Part shown: positions 8,858 to 16,554 of the stretch, one piece after another
Position numbering within the stretch: the stretch's first letter is position 1
How the letters are laid out: each line of letters opens with the position of its first letter
DNA from: JAJFUV01 sp964384215
Lineage (GTDB): Bacteria > Acidobacteriota > Terriglobia > Bryobacterales > Bryobacteraceae
DNA length: 64,000 nucleotides
Reading direction: 5' to 3'
NCBI GenBank assembly: GCA_964384215.1
Contig: CAYLLB010000024.1
Coordinates: 17,051-81,050, forward strand
Notes under the pieces: generated by a model
The model's input: only the letters and a program-made list of their open reading frames with translations
Databases searched by the model: none
Told to the model about the DNA's origin: nothing
Program-made: the position numbers and the translations under genes

Positions 8858-9349
8858 ATGGAAGTGATTCTCAGGGAAGATATCGAGAAGTTGGGGAACC
8901 GCGGACAGGTGGTGAAGGTCGCCGACGGATATGCGCGCAACTATTTGTTGCCGCGGCGGCTGGCGGTCGCGGCCACCGAAGCAAACAAAAAGATCGTCGA
9001 GCAGGAGCGCCAGGCGTATTTGCGGCGCGAAGCCAAGGTGCTCGCCGACGCGCAAGAACTGGCTAAGATCATGGCGCCGGTCAGCATCACCATCAAGCAG
9101 AAGGCCGGCGAGCAGGATCAATTGTTCGGCTCGGTGACCTCCAAGGACATCGCCGAAGCGCTCGAAAAGGCCGGCTATAGCGTCGAGCGGCGCAAGATCC
9201 AGTTGGAAGCGCCCATCAAACAGGTGGGCGAGTTTAAGGTTCCTATCCGCCTGCACCGGGATGTCACCGTAGACATCACGGTGACGGTGGCGAGGGACGA
9301 AGAAGAAGCAGCGGCAACAACAGAAGCGGAAGCGCCAAAAGAAGATTAA
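8858..9349 (+). CDS. rplI: 50S ribosomal protein L9
   Basis: L9 is a large-subunit protein near L1 that binds 23S rRNA. The N-terminal signature VILREDIEKLGNRGQVVKVA and YARNYLLPRRLAV are diagnostic. A long central helix precedes the C-terminal domain, which ends in an acidic/Ala tail, giving 163 residues against about 148 in E. coli. It is the last gene of the rpsF-rpsR-rplI set; a GC-rich hairpin follows. Confidence 0.97.
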   Translation: MEVILREDIEKLGNRGQVVKVADGYARNYLLPRRLAVAATEANKKIVEQERQAYLRREAKVLADAQELAKIMAPVSITIKQKAGEQDQLFGSVTSKDIAEALEKAGYSVERRKIQLEAPIKQVGEFKVPIRLHRDVTVDITVTVARDEEEAAATTEAEAPKED

Positions 9350-9359
9350 AAGTAACTTT

Positions 9360-9398
9360 GCGCGCCGGGGCGGCCGGGTGCGGTACGCCCGGGCGCGC
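9360..9398 (+). terminator. GC-rich hairpin after rplI, possible terminator
   Basis: Bases 9360-9372 and 9386-9398 can pair over 13 positions with one mismatch, leaving a 13-base loop. It sits 10 bases after the rplI stop and before the next gene's start, where transcription of the ribosomal block would be expected to end. There is no clear T-run after it, so it is an imperfect intrinsic terminator at best. Confidence 0.5.
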
Positions 9399-9435
9399 GT
9401 CGTTCCATTCGTGCGAGAGTTGTTGGGCGTGAGGT

Positions 9436-10200
9436 GTGGCGGTGACCTTCTTTGATCTGACCGGACAGACGGCTGTGGTAACAGGCGCGGCTACCGGCAT
9501 CGGCGCCGCAGTGGCCTGGCGGCTGGCTCTGGCGGGAGCCCAGGTGGCGGTGGCGGATATCGACGAGCCGGGCGCAGCGGCGGTTGCTGCTCGGATCGCG
9601 GCGGAAGCCGGAGGACGAGCCTTCCCGTTGGTCATGGACGTCACCTCGGCGGAAAGCGTCAATGCCGCCGTATCGTCTGTGCTGGCGCGAACCGGACGTA
9701 TCGACGTGCTGGTGAACAATGCCGGCATTGCCGGACGGGCCGCGCCGCTATGCGAACAGACCGAAGAGGACTGGCGGCGGATTATCGCCGTCAACATGGA
9801 TAGCGTTTTCCACACCTGCCGAGCCGTTCTGCCGCACATGCGCGAACGCAAGTACGGCCGCATCGTCAACCTGGCATCCATCGCCGGCAAAGAGGGCAAC
9901 CCCAATATGACGGGATATTCCGCCACCAAGGCCGCCGTCATCGCCTTCACTAAATCCGTGGCCAAGGAAGTCGCCACTGAGGGTATCACCGTCAACTCGG
10001 TGGCTCCGGCGGTGGTCCGCACGCGCATCCTCGATCAACTGACGCCCGCACAGGTTGCGTACATGACCGAAAAGATCCCCATGCGCCGCACCGGGAAGCC
10101 CGAGGAAATCGCCGCCGTGGTGCATTTCCTGGCCAGCCCCGACGCGAGCTTCGTGACCGGCCAGTGTTATGACGCTAGCGGCGGTCGCGCGACATATTGA
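9436..10200 (+). CDS. Short-chain dehydrogenase/reductase (SDR family)
   Basis: A classical 254-residue SDR. The NAD(P)-binding TGAATGIGAA is near residue 15, NNAGIAG near residue 93, and the catalytic Ser-Tyr-Lys set is seen in LASIAGKEGNPNMTGYSATK. The acidic residue after the second strand (VAVADIDEPG) suggests NAD rather than NADP. It resembles FabG-like and sugar-acid or sugar dehydrogenases, but the substrate cannot be told. The start is GTG at 9436. Its stop overlaps the TTG start of the following gene. Confidence 0.9.
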   Translation: MAVTFFDLTGQTAVVTGAATGIGAAVAWRLALAGAQVAVADIDEPGAAAVAARIAAEAGGRAFPLVMDVTSAESVNAAVSSVLARTGRIDVLVNNAGIAGRAAPLCEQTEEDWRRIIAVNMDSVFHTCRAVLPHMRERKYGRIVNLASIAGKEGNPNMTGYSATKAAVIAFTKSVAKEVATEGITVNSVAPAVVRTRILDQLTPAQVAYMTEKIPMRRTGKPEEIAAVVHFLASPDASFVTGQCYDASGGRATY

Positions 10201-11723
10201 AGAAATTGATTCTTAGCCCCACACAATACCCCAATACGCCGGTCCTGGACCTGTTGGATGCCGTCGCGCGCGGCCATGCCGCCATCGACAGGCGGTTGCT
10301 CGAGGTCATCCTCGATCGCGGCCGCGACGAGATTCCGCAGTTGGTGCGTTTCGGTATGGAAGAGCGCGAGACGGACCGCATCGATATTGAAGATGATCTT
10401 CTCAACATCTTCCGCGTCTGGGGAGGCACCGGCGCCCTGCCCTTCTATCTGCATTGCGCCAGGCACCAGGACGCGCTGACGTGCGACAAGCTGGCGGAGA
10501 TCTTCACGTCCCTGGGCGCGGATGCGGTGGAGCCGCTGCTCGCGCTCTATGAAGAACTGGGCGAAGAGAATGCGGGGGAGATCGCGTTCTGGCTCGCGAG
10601 TATGCACCTCCGGGATCCGAGGATCACGGCGTTGCTTGTGGAACGATTCGATTTCGACACGAGCGACGGCGCCTTCCTGTTGGGCATTCACGGCGACCCT
10701 GCCGCGCTCCCCAAGCTCAGGGAGCGTCTGAAGGAGATGGACGATTCGGTCCAGGGTTTACGGCGGGAGATCGAAGCCGCCATCCGGGAGATCGAAGATC
10801 CCTCCCCGGCTGGCGTGGAAGAACCGTTCGATATCTGGCCGCTCTACCCGGAAAAGGCCCTGCCCGCCTTCGACGTTCTCGATGAAGAGGAACTGCTCGC
10901 TTTCCTGGACTCGCCGGAGGTGGACTACCGCTGCTCGGTGATCGAGGAACTGGGCTTGAAGGTGCCGAATGCGCGTGTGAGGGGGAGTCTGTACAAGGTC
11001 GCCAAGAACGATCCCGAGCCGAAGGTCCGCGGCTGCGCCTGGGAGGCGTTGGGCGGTCTGGAGGATGCCGAGGAGATTCGCCACGCGATGCGCGAGCGGC
11101 TTCTCGACGAGTCAGCCCCCGAGGTCGAACGCACCGGAGCCCTGGTGGGGCTTGCCCTGGGGCCGGAGGACGAAGCCGTCGACCGCATGATGATCGAGTT
11201 CTACGCACGGCCCTCCACGCGCGCCAAGGCTCTCGAGGCCATGCGGCGCAGCATGGACCGCCGCTACGAGCGGTACTTCCCGGCCCACATCGACGACTCC
11301 GACCTCGATGTGCGACGGCAGGCCATCTGGGGCGTCGGCAACTTGGCGCTGGGGTCGGAGGCTGCGCGCCTTGAGGAGTACTTCGACGACGAAGATTTTC
11401 GCGCCGATGCACTTTATGCGTACGCGCTTGCCGTACCCGGCGAGACTTCCCACATCCGAATTCCCCGCTTGTTCCGCAAGATCGACGAATTGGCCGGCGG
11501 TCTCTCGCCCGAAGAAGCTTTCCTGGTCAAGACCGCGCTCAACGAAAGGTTGGAGAGGCACGGCCTCGCTCCGGCGTTTTCCATGGAAACGGGTGACGAG
11601 ACGGAAGATTGGGAAGATGACGAGCCCGAGCCGGAACCCGCTCAGCCGCCAGTCAAGGTAGGACGAAACGATCCATGTCCCTGCGGAAGTGGCAAGAAGT
11701 ACAAGAAGTGCTGCGGGACTTAG
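10197..11723 (+). CDS. HEAT-repeat protein with C-terminal SEC-C zinc motif
   Basis: The 508-residue product has an alpha-helical repeat body in which Leu/Ala-rich helical pairs are recognisable (for example VRGCAWEALGGLEDAEEIRHA and RRQAIWGVGNLALGSEAARLEEYF). After an acidic linker it ends in VGRNDPCPCGSGKKYKKCCG, the SEC-C zinc finger found at the end of SecA and in many stand-alone proteins. SEC-C finger proteins often bind ribosomes or SecB; here the role is unknown. The likely start is TTG at 10197, whose last bases overlap the stop of the SDR gene (TTGA), consistent with coupled translation. No ATG near the N-terminus offers a better start. Confidence 0.85.
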   Translation: MKKLILSPTQYPNTPVLDLLDAVARGHAAIDRRLLEVILDRGRDEIPQLVRFGMEERETDRIDIEDDLLNIFRVWGGTGALPFYLHCARHQDALTCDKLAEIFTSLGADAVEPLLALYEELGEENAGEIAFWLASMHLRDPRITALLVERFDFDTSDGAFLLGIHGDPAALPKLRERLKEMDDSVQGLRREIEAAIREIEDPSPAGVEEPFDIWPLYPEKALPAFDVLDEEELLAFLDSPEVDYRCSVIEELGLKVPNARVRGSLYKVAKNDPEPKVRGCAWEALGGLEDAEEIRHAMRERLLDESAPEVERTGALVGLALGPEDEAVDRMMIEFYARPSTRAKALEAMRRSMDRRYERYFPAHIDDSDLDVRRQAIWGVGNLALGSEAARLEEYFDDEDFRADALYAYALAVPGETSHIRIPRLFRKIDELAGGLSPEEAFLVKTALNERLERHGLAPAFSMETGDETEDWEDDEPEPEPAQPPVKVGRNDPCPCGSGKKYKKCCGT

Positions 11724-11746
11724 GGGTGTGGAGTCAATCCGCTTTC

Positions 11747-11763
11747 TGTGGAATATTTCCACA
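11747..11763. promoter_or_regulatory. Inverted repeat TGTGG-N7-CCACA, candidate activator site
   Basis: A perfect dyad (extendable inward to TGTGGAA/TTCCACA) about 190 bases upstream of the first sigma-54 promoter. Distance and symmetry fit an enhancer-binding site for an NtrC-type regulator, and such a regulator is encoded in the same cluster. It could also be a small hairpin at the end of the preceding gene. Confidence 0.4.
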
Positions 11764-11821
11764 TCCAGGAAGTCTCCTAAAGTGAGTTACATAGCATCGT
11801 AGCTCTCGCCTCCCGACTTTT

Positions 11822-11842
11822 TCTGTCGTTAAATTCGACAGA
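11822..11842. promoter_or_regulatory. Inverted repeat TCTGTCG-N7-CGACAGA, candidate activator site
   Basis: Seven perfectly paired bases on each side of a 7-base AT-rich spacer, about 115 bases upstream of the sigma-54 promoter at 11940. A shorter GTCG-N7-CGAC dyad lies at 11849-11863. The core TGTCG/CGACA has the same geometry as the dyad at 11747. Confidence 0.45.
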
Positions 11843-11886
11843 CGGCAAGTCGCGCTTTTCGACGATCCAGATCCCCTCTAATACAT

Positions 11887-11911
11887 TAAGTCATTGTTTA
11901 TAAATGACTTA
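11887..11911. promoter_or_regulatory. Inverted repeat TAAGTCATT-N7-AATGACTTA
   Basis: A perfect 9-base dyad around a 7-base spacer, ending 28 bases before the -24 element of the sigma-54 promoter. It is the longest perfect inverted repeat in this intergenic region. It may be bound by the NtrC-type regulator or by another factor. Confidence 0.5.
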
Positions 11912-11939
11912 CTCTTATTCACAGGCACCTGCGGACGAC

Positions 11940-11955
11940 TGGCCAAGCGATTGCA
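11940..11955 (+). promoter_or_regulatory. Sigma-54 promoter upstream of the GcvH-like gene
   Basis: The sequence TGGCCAAGCGATTGCA has the -24 GG and -12 GC elements at exactly the consensus spacing (TGGC, 8 bases, TTGCA without gap or insertion relative to TGGCAC-N5-TTGCA). It lies 41 bases before the ATG at 11997, leaving room for a short leader. A sigma-54 activator gene is part of the same cluster. Confidence 0.75.
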
Positions 11956-11996
11956 CTGATACCCATGGACTAGCAAGTCCGAAGGGAGAATCTCAT

Positions 11997-12662
11997 ATGA
12001 CCGTCATTCTCGTGCTTGGCACGTTCCTGACCTTTATCCTTGTCGACTACATATTGAGCCGCAAGAAGGCAGTGGTCACCGTTGCTGCTCCCGAGTCCGC
12101 TGCAAAAGGGGCTGCGGGTGAGTACATCGAGGGTTTTCTGGTACCAGAGAACCTGGGCTATCATCCTGGCCATAGCTGGCTGCATCGTGAGCGCCAGCAC
12201 GTGGTGAGAATCGGCATGGACGAGTTCTCGGCCGCTTTGGCGGGCCGCCTCGACGGCATTGAATTGCCCAAGCCTGGCCACTGGCTGCGCCAGGGACAGA
12301 AAGCCTGGACGCTGATACGAGGCGGGGAGAAGGCGGATATGGTTTCGCCGATCGAAGGCGAGATCGTGGAAGTGAATCCGGAAGTGGTGAAAGACCCTTC
12401 GTTGCTGCGGAAGGATCCTTACGGCAAGGGTTGGCTGATGTCGGTTTTCGTGCCCGATGAGGAGAGCACGGGACGGAATCTTCTGCCCAAGTCGCTGGTG
12501 CGCGGATGGATGCGCCAGGCTGTGGAAAGACTCTACGCCATGCAACCTCAGTTGGCCGGCGCTGCGGCAGCCGACGGGGGCCGTCCGGCGGACGACCTTT
12601 TCGCGGCTCTCCCTGCGGGAACCTCCTGGAAGAAGGTCACTAGCGAGTTTTTCCTCACCTAA
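11997..12662 (+). CDS. Membrane-anchored glycine-cleavage H-protein-like (lipoyl-carrier fold) protein
   Basis: The 221-residue product starts with one membrane helix (ILVLGTFLTFILVDYIL) followed by SRKK; by the positive-inside rule the rest faces the cytoplasm. Residues about 43-155 match the H-protein fold: HSWLHRERQHVVRIGMDEF, then SPIEGEIVEVNPEV and KDPYGKGWLMSV. In GcvH the lipoyl lysine sits in ESVKA. Here the region reads GGEKADMVSP; a lysine (K112) is present, but it is two residues closer to the SP turn than in GcvH, so lipoylation is uncertain. A C-terminal 50-residue extension is unrelated to GcvH. The start at 11997 is set by GAAGGGAG and the signal-anchor. There are no other glycine-cleavage genes; the neighbours are a ferredoxin and NrfD, so a redox-complex role is more likely than glycine cleavage. 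Confidence 0.75.
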   Translation: MTVILVLGTFLTFILVDYILSRKKAVVTVAAPESAAKGAAGEYIEGFLVPENLGYHPGHSWLHRERQHVVRIGMDEFSAALAGRLDGIELPKPGHWLRQGQKAWTLIRGGEKADMVSPIEGEIVEVNPEVVKDPSLLRKDPYGKGWLMSVFVPDEESTGRNLLPKSLVRGWMRQAVERLYAMQPQLAGAAAADGGRPADDLFAALPAGTSWKKVTSEFFLT

Positions 12663-12773
12663 CGTGTGGAAACACACAGTCCTGGGGGAATTCGGAGCAA
12701 GGTAAAGAGTATCAGAATCCGCCAACGTCCAGGGTAAGGCTTGGAGATCCGTTCCACAGTGTGGTCCGCAAAC

Positions 12774-12790
12774 GTGTTTATTGTCAACAC
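12774..12790. promoter_or_regulatory. Inverted repeat GTGTT-N7-AACAC upstream of the second sigma-54 promoter
   Basis: A five-base dyad around a 7-base spacer, with the same 5-7-5 geometry as the dyads at 11747 and 11824, located about 65 bases before the -24 element at 12856. A CCACA-G-TGTGG palindrome lies just upstream near 12753-12763. Both are short and could occur by chance. Confidence 0.3.
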
Positions 12791-12855
12791 CGCGCTTGCA
12801 AAATCCTACAGTCGAGAGTACGTCTAACTCATCGATTGGGGCAATTCCCCCAAGT

Positions 12856-12871
12856 TGGCGTCAAGATTGCA
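12856..12871 (+). promoter_or_regulatory. Sigma-54 promoter upstream of the ferredoxin/NrfD/kinase genes
   Basis: TGGCGTCAAGATTGCA again has the -24 and -12 elements at exact consensus spacing. It lies 58 bases before the ATG at 12930. An inverted repeat TTGGGG-N6-CCCCAA ends directly upstream (12836-12853). Finding two independent perfect-spacing matches in front of the first two genes of a cluster that encodes an NtrC-type activator makes chance unlikely. Confidence 0.75.
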
Positions 12872-12929
12872 CTATCAATGTAGTTTATAGTGATTCCGAC
12901 GGGAAGCCCCGGCTGGACTTGGAGTTCAA

Positions 12930-13697
12930 ATGGCCAAAGCAATCCTATACGATAGTACGCTTTGCGTTGGATGCCGGGAATGCGAAGGAGCCTGCGCGAA
13001 GAAATGGGGCCTACCTTATAACGAGAACATAGCCAAAGAAGAAAAGATCTCGGCGCACAAGTTGACGGCGGTTCGCACCTTTGGGGAAAGGTTCTCAAGG
13101 ATTCTTTGCATGCACTGCGTCGAACCCACCTGCGTTTCCGTCTGTCCGGTGGGCGCACTGCAGAGAACTCCGCTGGGGGCAGTCATCTACGAGGAACCGC
13201 GTTGCATCGGCTGCCGTTATTGCATGCTGGCGTGCCCGTTCCAGGTTCCGAGCTATGAATGGGACCAGCGGCTGCCGCGCATCAAGAAATGCAACCTGTG
13301 CCACGAGCGGCAGGTCGCAGGCAGGGTGACAGCGTGTTCGGAGGCCTGCCCGACCGGCGCCACCGTCACGGGCGACCGCGAAGCGCTGATCGCCGAGGCG
13401 CGGAGGCGGCTGGCTGAGAAACCCACCGAATATTATCAGCGGATTTACGGAGTAGAGGAAGTCGGCGGAACCAGTGTGCTGTTCATCTCGGCGGTGCCGT
13501 TCGAGCAAATCGGTTTGAAGACCGACCTGCCCAAGGAAGCGCTGCCGGCGTTGACATGGCGGGCCTTGTCGCTGGTTCCGAACGTGGCCACCGTGGGTGG
13601 CGCGCTCCTGGGTGGCGTTTACTGGATCACGCACCGCCGTGACGAGGTGGCGGCGGCCGAAGGGCGGGCGCGCTCCCCCAAAGGAGGCCGCCGATGA
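12930..13697 (+). CDS. Four-cluster [4Fe-4S] ferredoxin subunit, HybA/NrfC-like, membrane anchored
   Basis: An electron-transfer subunit of the kind that links an NrfD/HybB quinone-reacting membrane protein to a redox partner. Four cysteine groups are visible in 255 residues: CVGCRECEGAC, CMHCVEPTCVSVCP, CIGCRYCMLACP and CNLCHERQ...CSEACP, enough for four clusters. HybA-type proteins are usually Tat-exported, but here the chain starts directly at MAKAILYDSTLCVGC with no signal. It ends with a hydrophobic helix (residues about 215-235) followed by HRRDE, so the clusters probably face the cytoplasm. It overlaps the NrfD gene by ATGA. No catalytic molybdenum, hydrogenase or cytochrome subunit follows. 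Confidence 0.88.
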   Translation: MAKAILYDSTLCVGCRECEGACAKKWGLPYNENIAKEEKISAHKLTAVRTFGERFSRILCMHCVEPTCVSVCPVGALQRTPLGAVIYEEPRCIGCRYCMLACPFQVPSYEWDQRLPRIKKCNLCHERQVAGRVTACSEACPTGATVTGDREALIAEARRRLAEKPTEYYQRIYGVEEVGGTSVLFISAVPFEQIGLKTDLPKEALPALTWRALSLVPNVATVGGALLGGVYWITHRRDEVAAAEGRARSPKGGRR

Positions 13698-14869
13698 ATC
13701 GCGCCGCACGTTTGCTCGGCCTGACTTTCTGGCAATGGGTATTCGCGCTCCTGATGGCGGCCGGCTTGTATAGCACCTATGTCCGCGTACTGTACGGACT
13801 CGGGGGGAGCACCAACCTGAGTGACCGGTTTCCCTGGGGCCTGTGGATCGGCTTCGACGTGCTTTGCGGCGTCGGCCTGGCGGCGGGCGGTTTCACGCTG
13901 GCTGCCGCGGTGCACATCTTCAACCTGGAACGCTACAAGCCGGTCGCGCGGCCCGCGATCCTGACCGCGTTCCTGGGCTATGTGCTGGTGATCGTGGCGC
14001 TGCTGTTCGACCTGGGCCGTCCCTACCGCATCTGGCACGCGCTGATCATGTGGAATCCACGCTCGGTGATGTTCGAAGTGGCATGGTGCGTAATGCTGTA
14101 CACCACGGTGCTGTTTCTGGAGTTCCTGCCCGCGGTGTTCGAACGGCTGGGTTGGCGCTCTCCTCTGAAAGCCCTGCGCGGGGTGATGATCCCGCTGGTG
14201 ATCCTGGGGGTGATCCTTTCGACACTGCACCAGTCCTCGCTGGGCAGCCTGTATCTGATCGTGCCGGCAAAGCTTCACCCGCTCTGGTACACGCCCATCC
14301 TTCCCGTACTGTTTTTCATTTCGGCGATCACGGTCGGCCTGGCCATGACGATCTTCGAATCCTGGCACAGCAGCCGCGCATTTGGCCGGCAACTGGAACT
14401 GCCGCTGCTGGCCGGCTTGGGGCGTGTCCTTGCGGTGAGCTTGATGGTTTACCTGGTGGTGCGGTTCCTGGATCTGGCGCAGCGGGGCGTCCTGCGGATG
14501 GCGCTGGAGCGGCGCACGGAAAGCCATTTATTCGTCTTGGAAATCTGTTTGACGGTGCTTCCGATGCTGCTTCTGTTCCGGCGGCACATACGCTGGAATC
14601 CGCGGGCGCTGTACGCCTGTTCGGTGATGGTGATCTTCGGCTTCATCGCGAACCGTTTGAATGTGAGTGTGACGGGCATGGAGGCCGGCTCGGGCGTCTC
14701 CTATGTTCCGCGTTGGACCGAGGTGGCGTTGACGTTAAGTATTGTGGCGGCCGGCTTCGCCGTCTTCCGCCTGGCGGCGCGCTACCTGCCGGTCTTTGAA
14801 CAGGAAAAACAAGAAGCCAACACGGCGCGCGAAGGCGAGCGCACTCCGGCGCTCACGACGGGAGACTAG
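13694..14869 (+). CDS. NrfD/HybB-family integral membrane subunit
   Basis: A 391-residue multi-pass protein with roughly ten hydrophobic segments. It belongs to the NrfD/PsrC/HybB family, which exchanges electrons with menaquinone and in some complexes moves protons. Visible family traits are the FPWGLWIGFDVLCGVGLAAG segment near residue 50, a conserved LGRPYRIWH near residue 100, and HPLWYTPILPVLFFISAI near residue 195. It is coupled to the ferredoxin by an ATGA overlap and is followed after 2 bases by the histidine kinase, so the sensor is probably cotranscribed with the complex it monitors. Confidence 0.88.
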   Translation: MNRAARLLGLTFWQWVFALLMAAGLYSTYVRVLYGLGGSTNLSDRFPWGLWIGFDVLCGVGLAAGGFTLAAAVHIFNLERYKPVARPAILTAFLGYVLVIVALLFDLGRPYRIWHALIMWNPRSVMFEVAWCVMLYTTVLFLEFLPAVFERLGWRSPLKALRGVMIPLVILGVILSTLHQSSLGSLYLIVPAKLHPLWYTPILPVLFFISAITVGLAMTIFESWHSSRAFGRQLELPLLAGLGRVLAVSLMVYLVVRFLDLAQRGVLRMALERRTESHLFVLEICLTVLPMLLLFRRHIRWNPRALYACSVMVIFGFIANRLNVSVTGMEAGSGVSYVPRWTEVALTLSIVAAGFAVFRLAARYLPVFEQEKQEANTAREGERTPALTTGD

Positions 14870-14871
14870 AC

Positions 14872-16554
14872 ATGGTTGAGAGGCAGACTGATCGGGATGG
14901 GACGCCTCTCAGTCTGTCCGTGAAGCTCGCGCTGTACCTGGTGCTCAGCACCATCTGCTTCTGGGCGCTGTTCGGCGTGCTCAACCTGCGTTTGCACCGC
15001 CGTCAGTCCGAGCAGACCATGCTGCAGGACGCCGAGCGCATCAGCGAGATCATCCAGCGCAGCACGCGCCACCAGATGCTGCGCAACGACAGGCCGGCGC
15101 TGGCGGAGGTAATCACCGACATCGGCTCGCAGCCGGGCATACGCCTGGTGCGGGTATTCAACAAAGAGGGCCGCATCAGCTACTCGTCCACCGCCTCGGA
15201 AGTGGAGACCATGGTGGACAAGCGCGCCGAGCAATGCTACGCCTGCCATGCCCAGAGTGCGCCACTCCAGAAGCTGAACCGGCCGGACCGCGCGCGCATC
15301 TTCACGGACCCCCAGGGCGGCCGCGTCCTCGGAATCATACGCCCGGTGGAGAACCAGCCGGACTGCTGGAGCGCGCCGTGCCACGCGCACCCGCGAGAGA
15401 AGAGAATCCTGGGGGTCATCGATACGCAGCTTTCCCTGGCAACGGTGGACCAGCAGGTGGCAGCTCAGGGCCGGCAACTTCTGGGCTTTACGGCGCTGGC
15501 GGCGGCACTGGTTTCGGCGGTCACCCTGCTGTTCGTCTGGCTGGTGGTGCGCAGACCGATCCGGGAACTGATCGCCGGCACGCGCCGGGTATCGAGCGGC
15601 GATCTCGATTTCCGGATCCCGGTCAGATCGCACGATGAGCTGGGGGCGCTGGCATCAAGCTTCAACAAGATGACGCACGATCTGAGTTCGGCCAATGCCG
15701 AAGTTCTTACCTGGGCGCATACGCTGGAAGACCGCGTCAGGCACAAGTCGCAGGAACTGGAGCGGGCCTACTCTTCGCTGGTGGCCAGCGAAAAGATGGC
15801 TTCGCTCGGCAAGCTGGCCGCCACGGTAGCGCACGAGATCAACAATCCGCTTTTCGGCATGCTGACTTACGCGCGCCTGACGTTGAAGCGCCTGGCGGAG
15901 ACGGAGATAGATCCCGCGCAGAAAGAAGAGATGATGGAGAACCTGCGCGTCATCGAGCGAGAAAGCCGACGTTGCGGCGACATCATCAAGAATTTGCTCA
16001 CCTACGTCCGGCAAGCGCCTCCAAAGCCGCAGAGAGCGGACTTAAACCAGATCGTCGAGCGGGCGATCAGCCTGGTGCGGCACAAGCTGGACTTGCAGGG
16101 CATCGAGTGCGAGGAATCGCTGGCGCCGGATCTGGCTCCGGTGTGGTGCGATCCAGGCCAGATCCAGCAGGTGGCGGTGGTCCTGCTCATGAACGCGACC
16201 GAGGCCTTGGCGCACGGCGGGCAGATGTTGGTGAGCACGTCGGCGGCGCCCGGAGGCGGCGTGCGGCTGGTGGTGGCCGACAACGGAGGCGGAATTCCCG
16301 AGGATGTGCTGCCCCACATCTTCGAACCATTCTTCAGCACCAAGGAAGAACAGCAGCGGACGGGCCTGGGGCTGGCGGTGGCGCATAGCATTGTGGAGCA
16401 GCATGCGGGTACAATTACAGTTCGCTCCACTCCGGGACAGGGCGCTGAATTCACTGTGACCCTTCCCGGCGAACCAAAGCCGCCGCAGTCCGGTGCGGGT
16501 CCTGCTTTGCCGCGTACAACAGGAGAATCTACAACGAATGTCCAGTCCCGCTAA
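14872..16554 (+). CDS. Sensor histidine kinase with periplasmic c-type heme motifs
   Basis: The 560-residue product has, in order, an N-terminal membrane helix (about residues 16-37), a periplasmic sensor domain, a second helix (about 200-222), HAMP, a dimerisation/phosphoacceptor domain with His321 in TVAHEINNPLFG, and a C-terminal ATPase domain with DNGGGIPEDVLPHIFEPFF and GLGLAVAH. The periplasmic domain carries CYACH (residues 122-126), a canonical CxxCH heme c site, and CWSAPCH (165-171), a CX4CH variant. This suggests direct sensing of redox state or a gas ligand. The stop overlaps the response-regulator gene by 17 bases, so the pair is cognate. Confidence 0.9.
   Translation: MVERQTDRDGTPLSLSVKLALYLVLSTICFWALFGVLNLRLHRRQSEQTMLQDAERISEIIQRSTRHQMLRNDRPALAEVITDIGSQPGIRLVRVFNKEGRISYSSTASEVETMVDKRAEQCYACHAQSAPLQKLNRPDRARIFTDPQGGRVLGIIRPVENQPDCWSAPCHAHPREKRILGVIDTQLSLATVDQQVAAQGRQLLGFTALAAALVSAVTLLFVWLVVRRPIRELIAGTRRVSSGDLDFRIPVRSHDELGALASSFNKMTHDLSSANAEVLTWAHTLEDRVRHKSQELERAYSSLVASEKMASLGKLAATVAHEINNPLFGMLTYARLTLKRLAETEIDPAQKEEMMENLRVIERESRRCGDIIKNLLTYVRQAPPKPQRADLNQIVERAISLVRHKLDLQGIECEESLAPDLAPVWCDPGQIQQVAVVLLMNATEALAHGGQMLVSTSAAPGGGVRLVVADNGGGIPEDVLPHIFEPFFSTKEEQQRTGLGLAVAHSIVEQHAGTITVRSTPGQGAEFTVTLPGEPKPPQSGAGPALPRTTGESTTNVQSR

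Noticed and set aside
11997..12662. Assignment as a normal glycine cleavage H protein (gcvH)
   Set aside because: The membrane anchor, displaced lysine, extra C-terminus and absence of gcvT/gcvP neighbours argue against a role in glycine cleavage.
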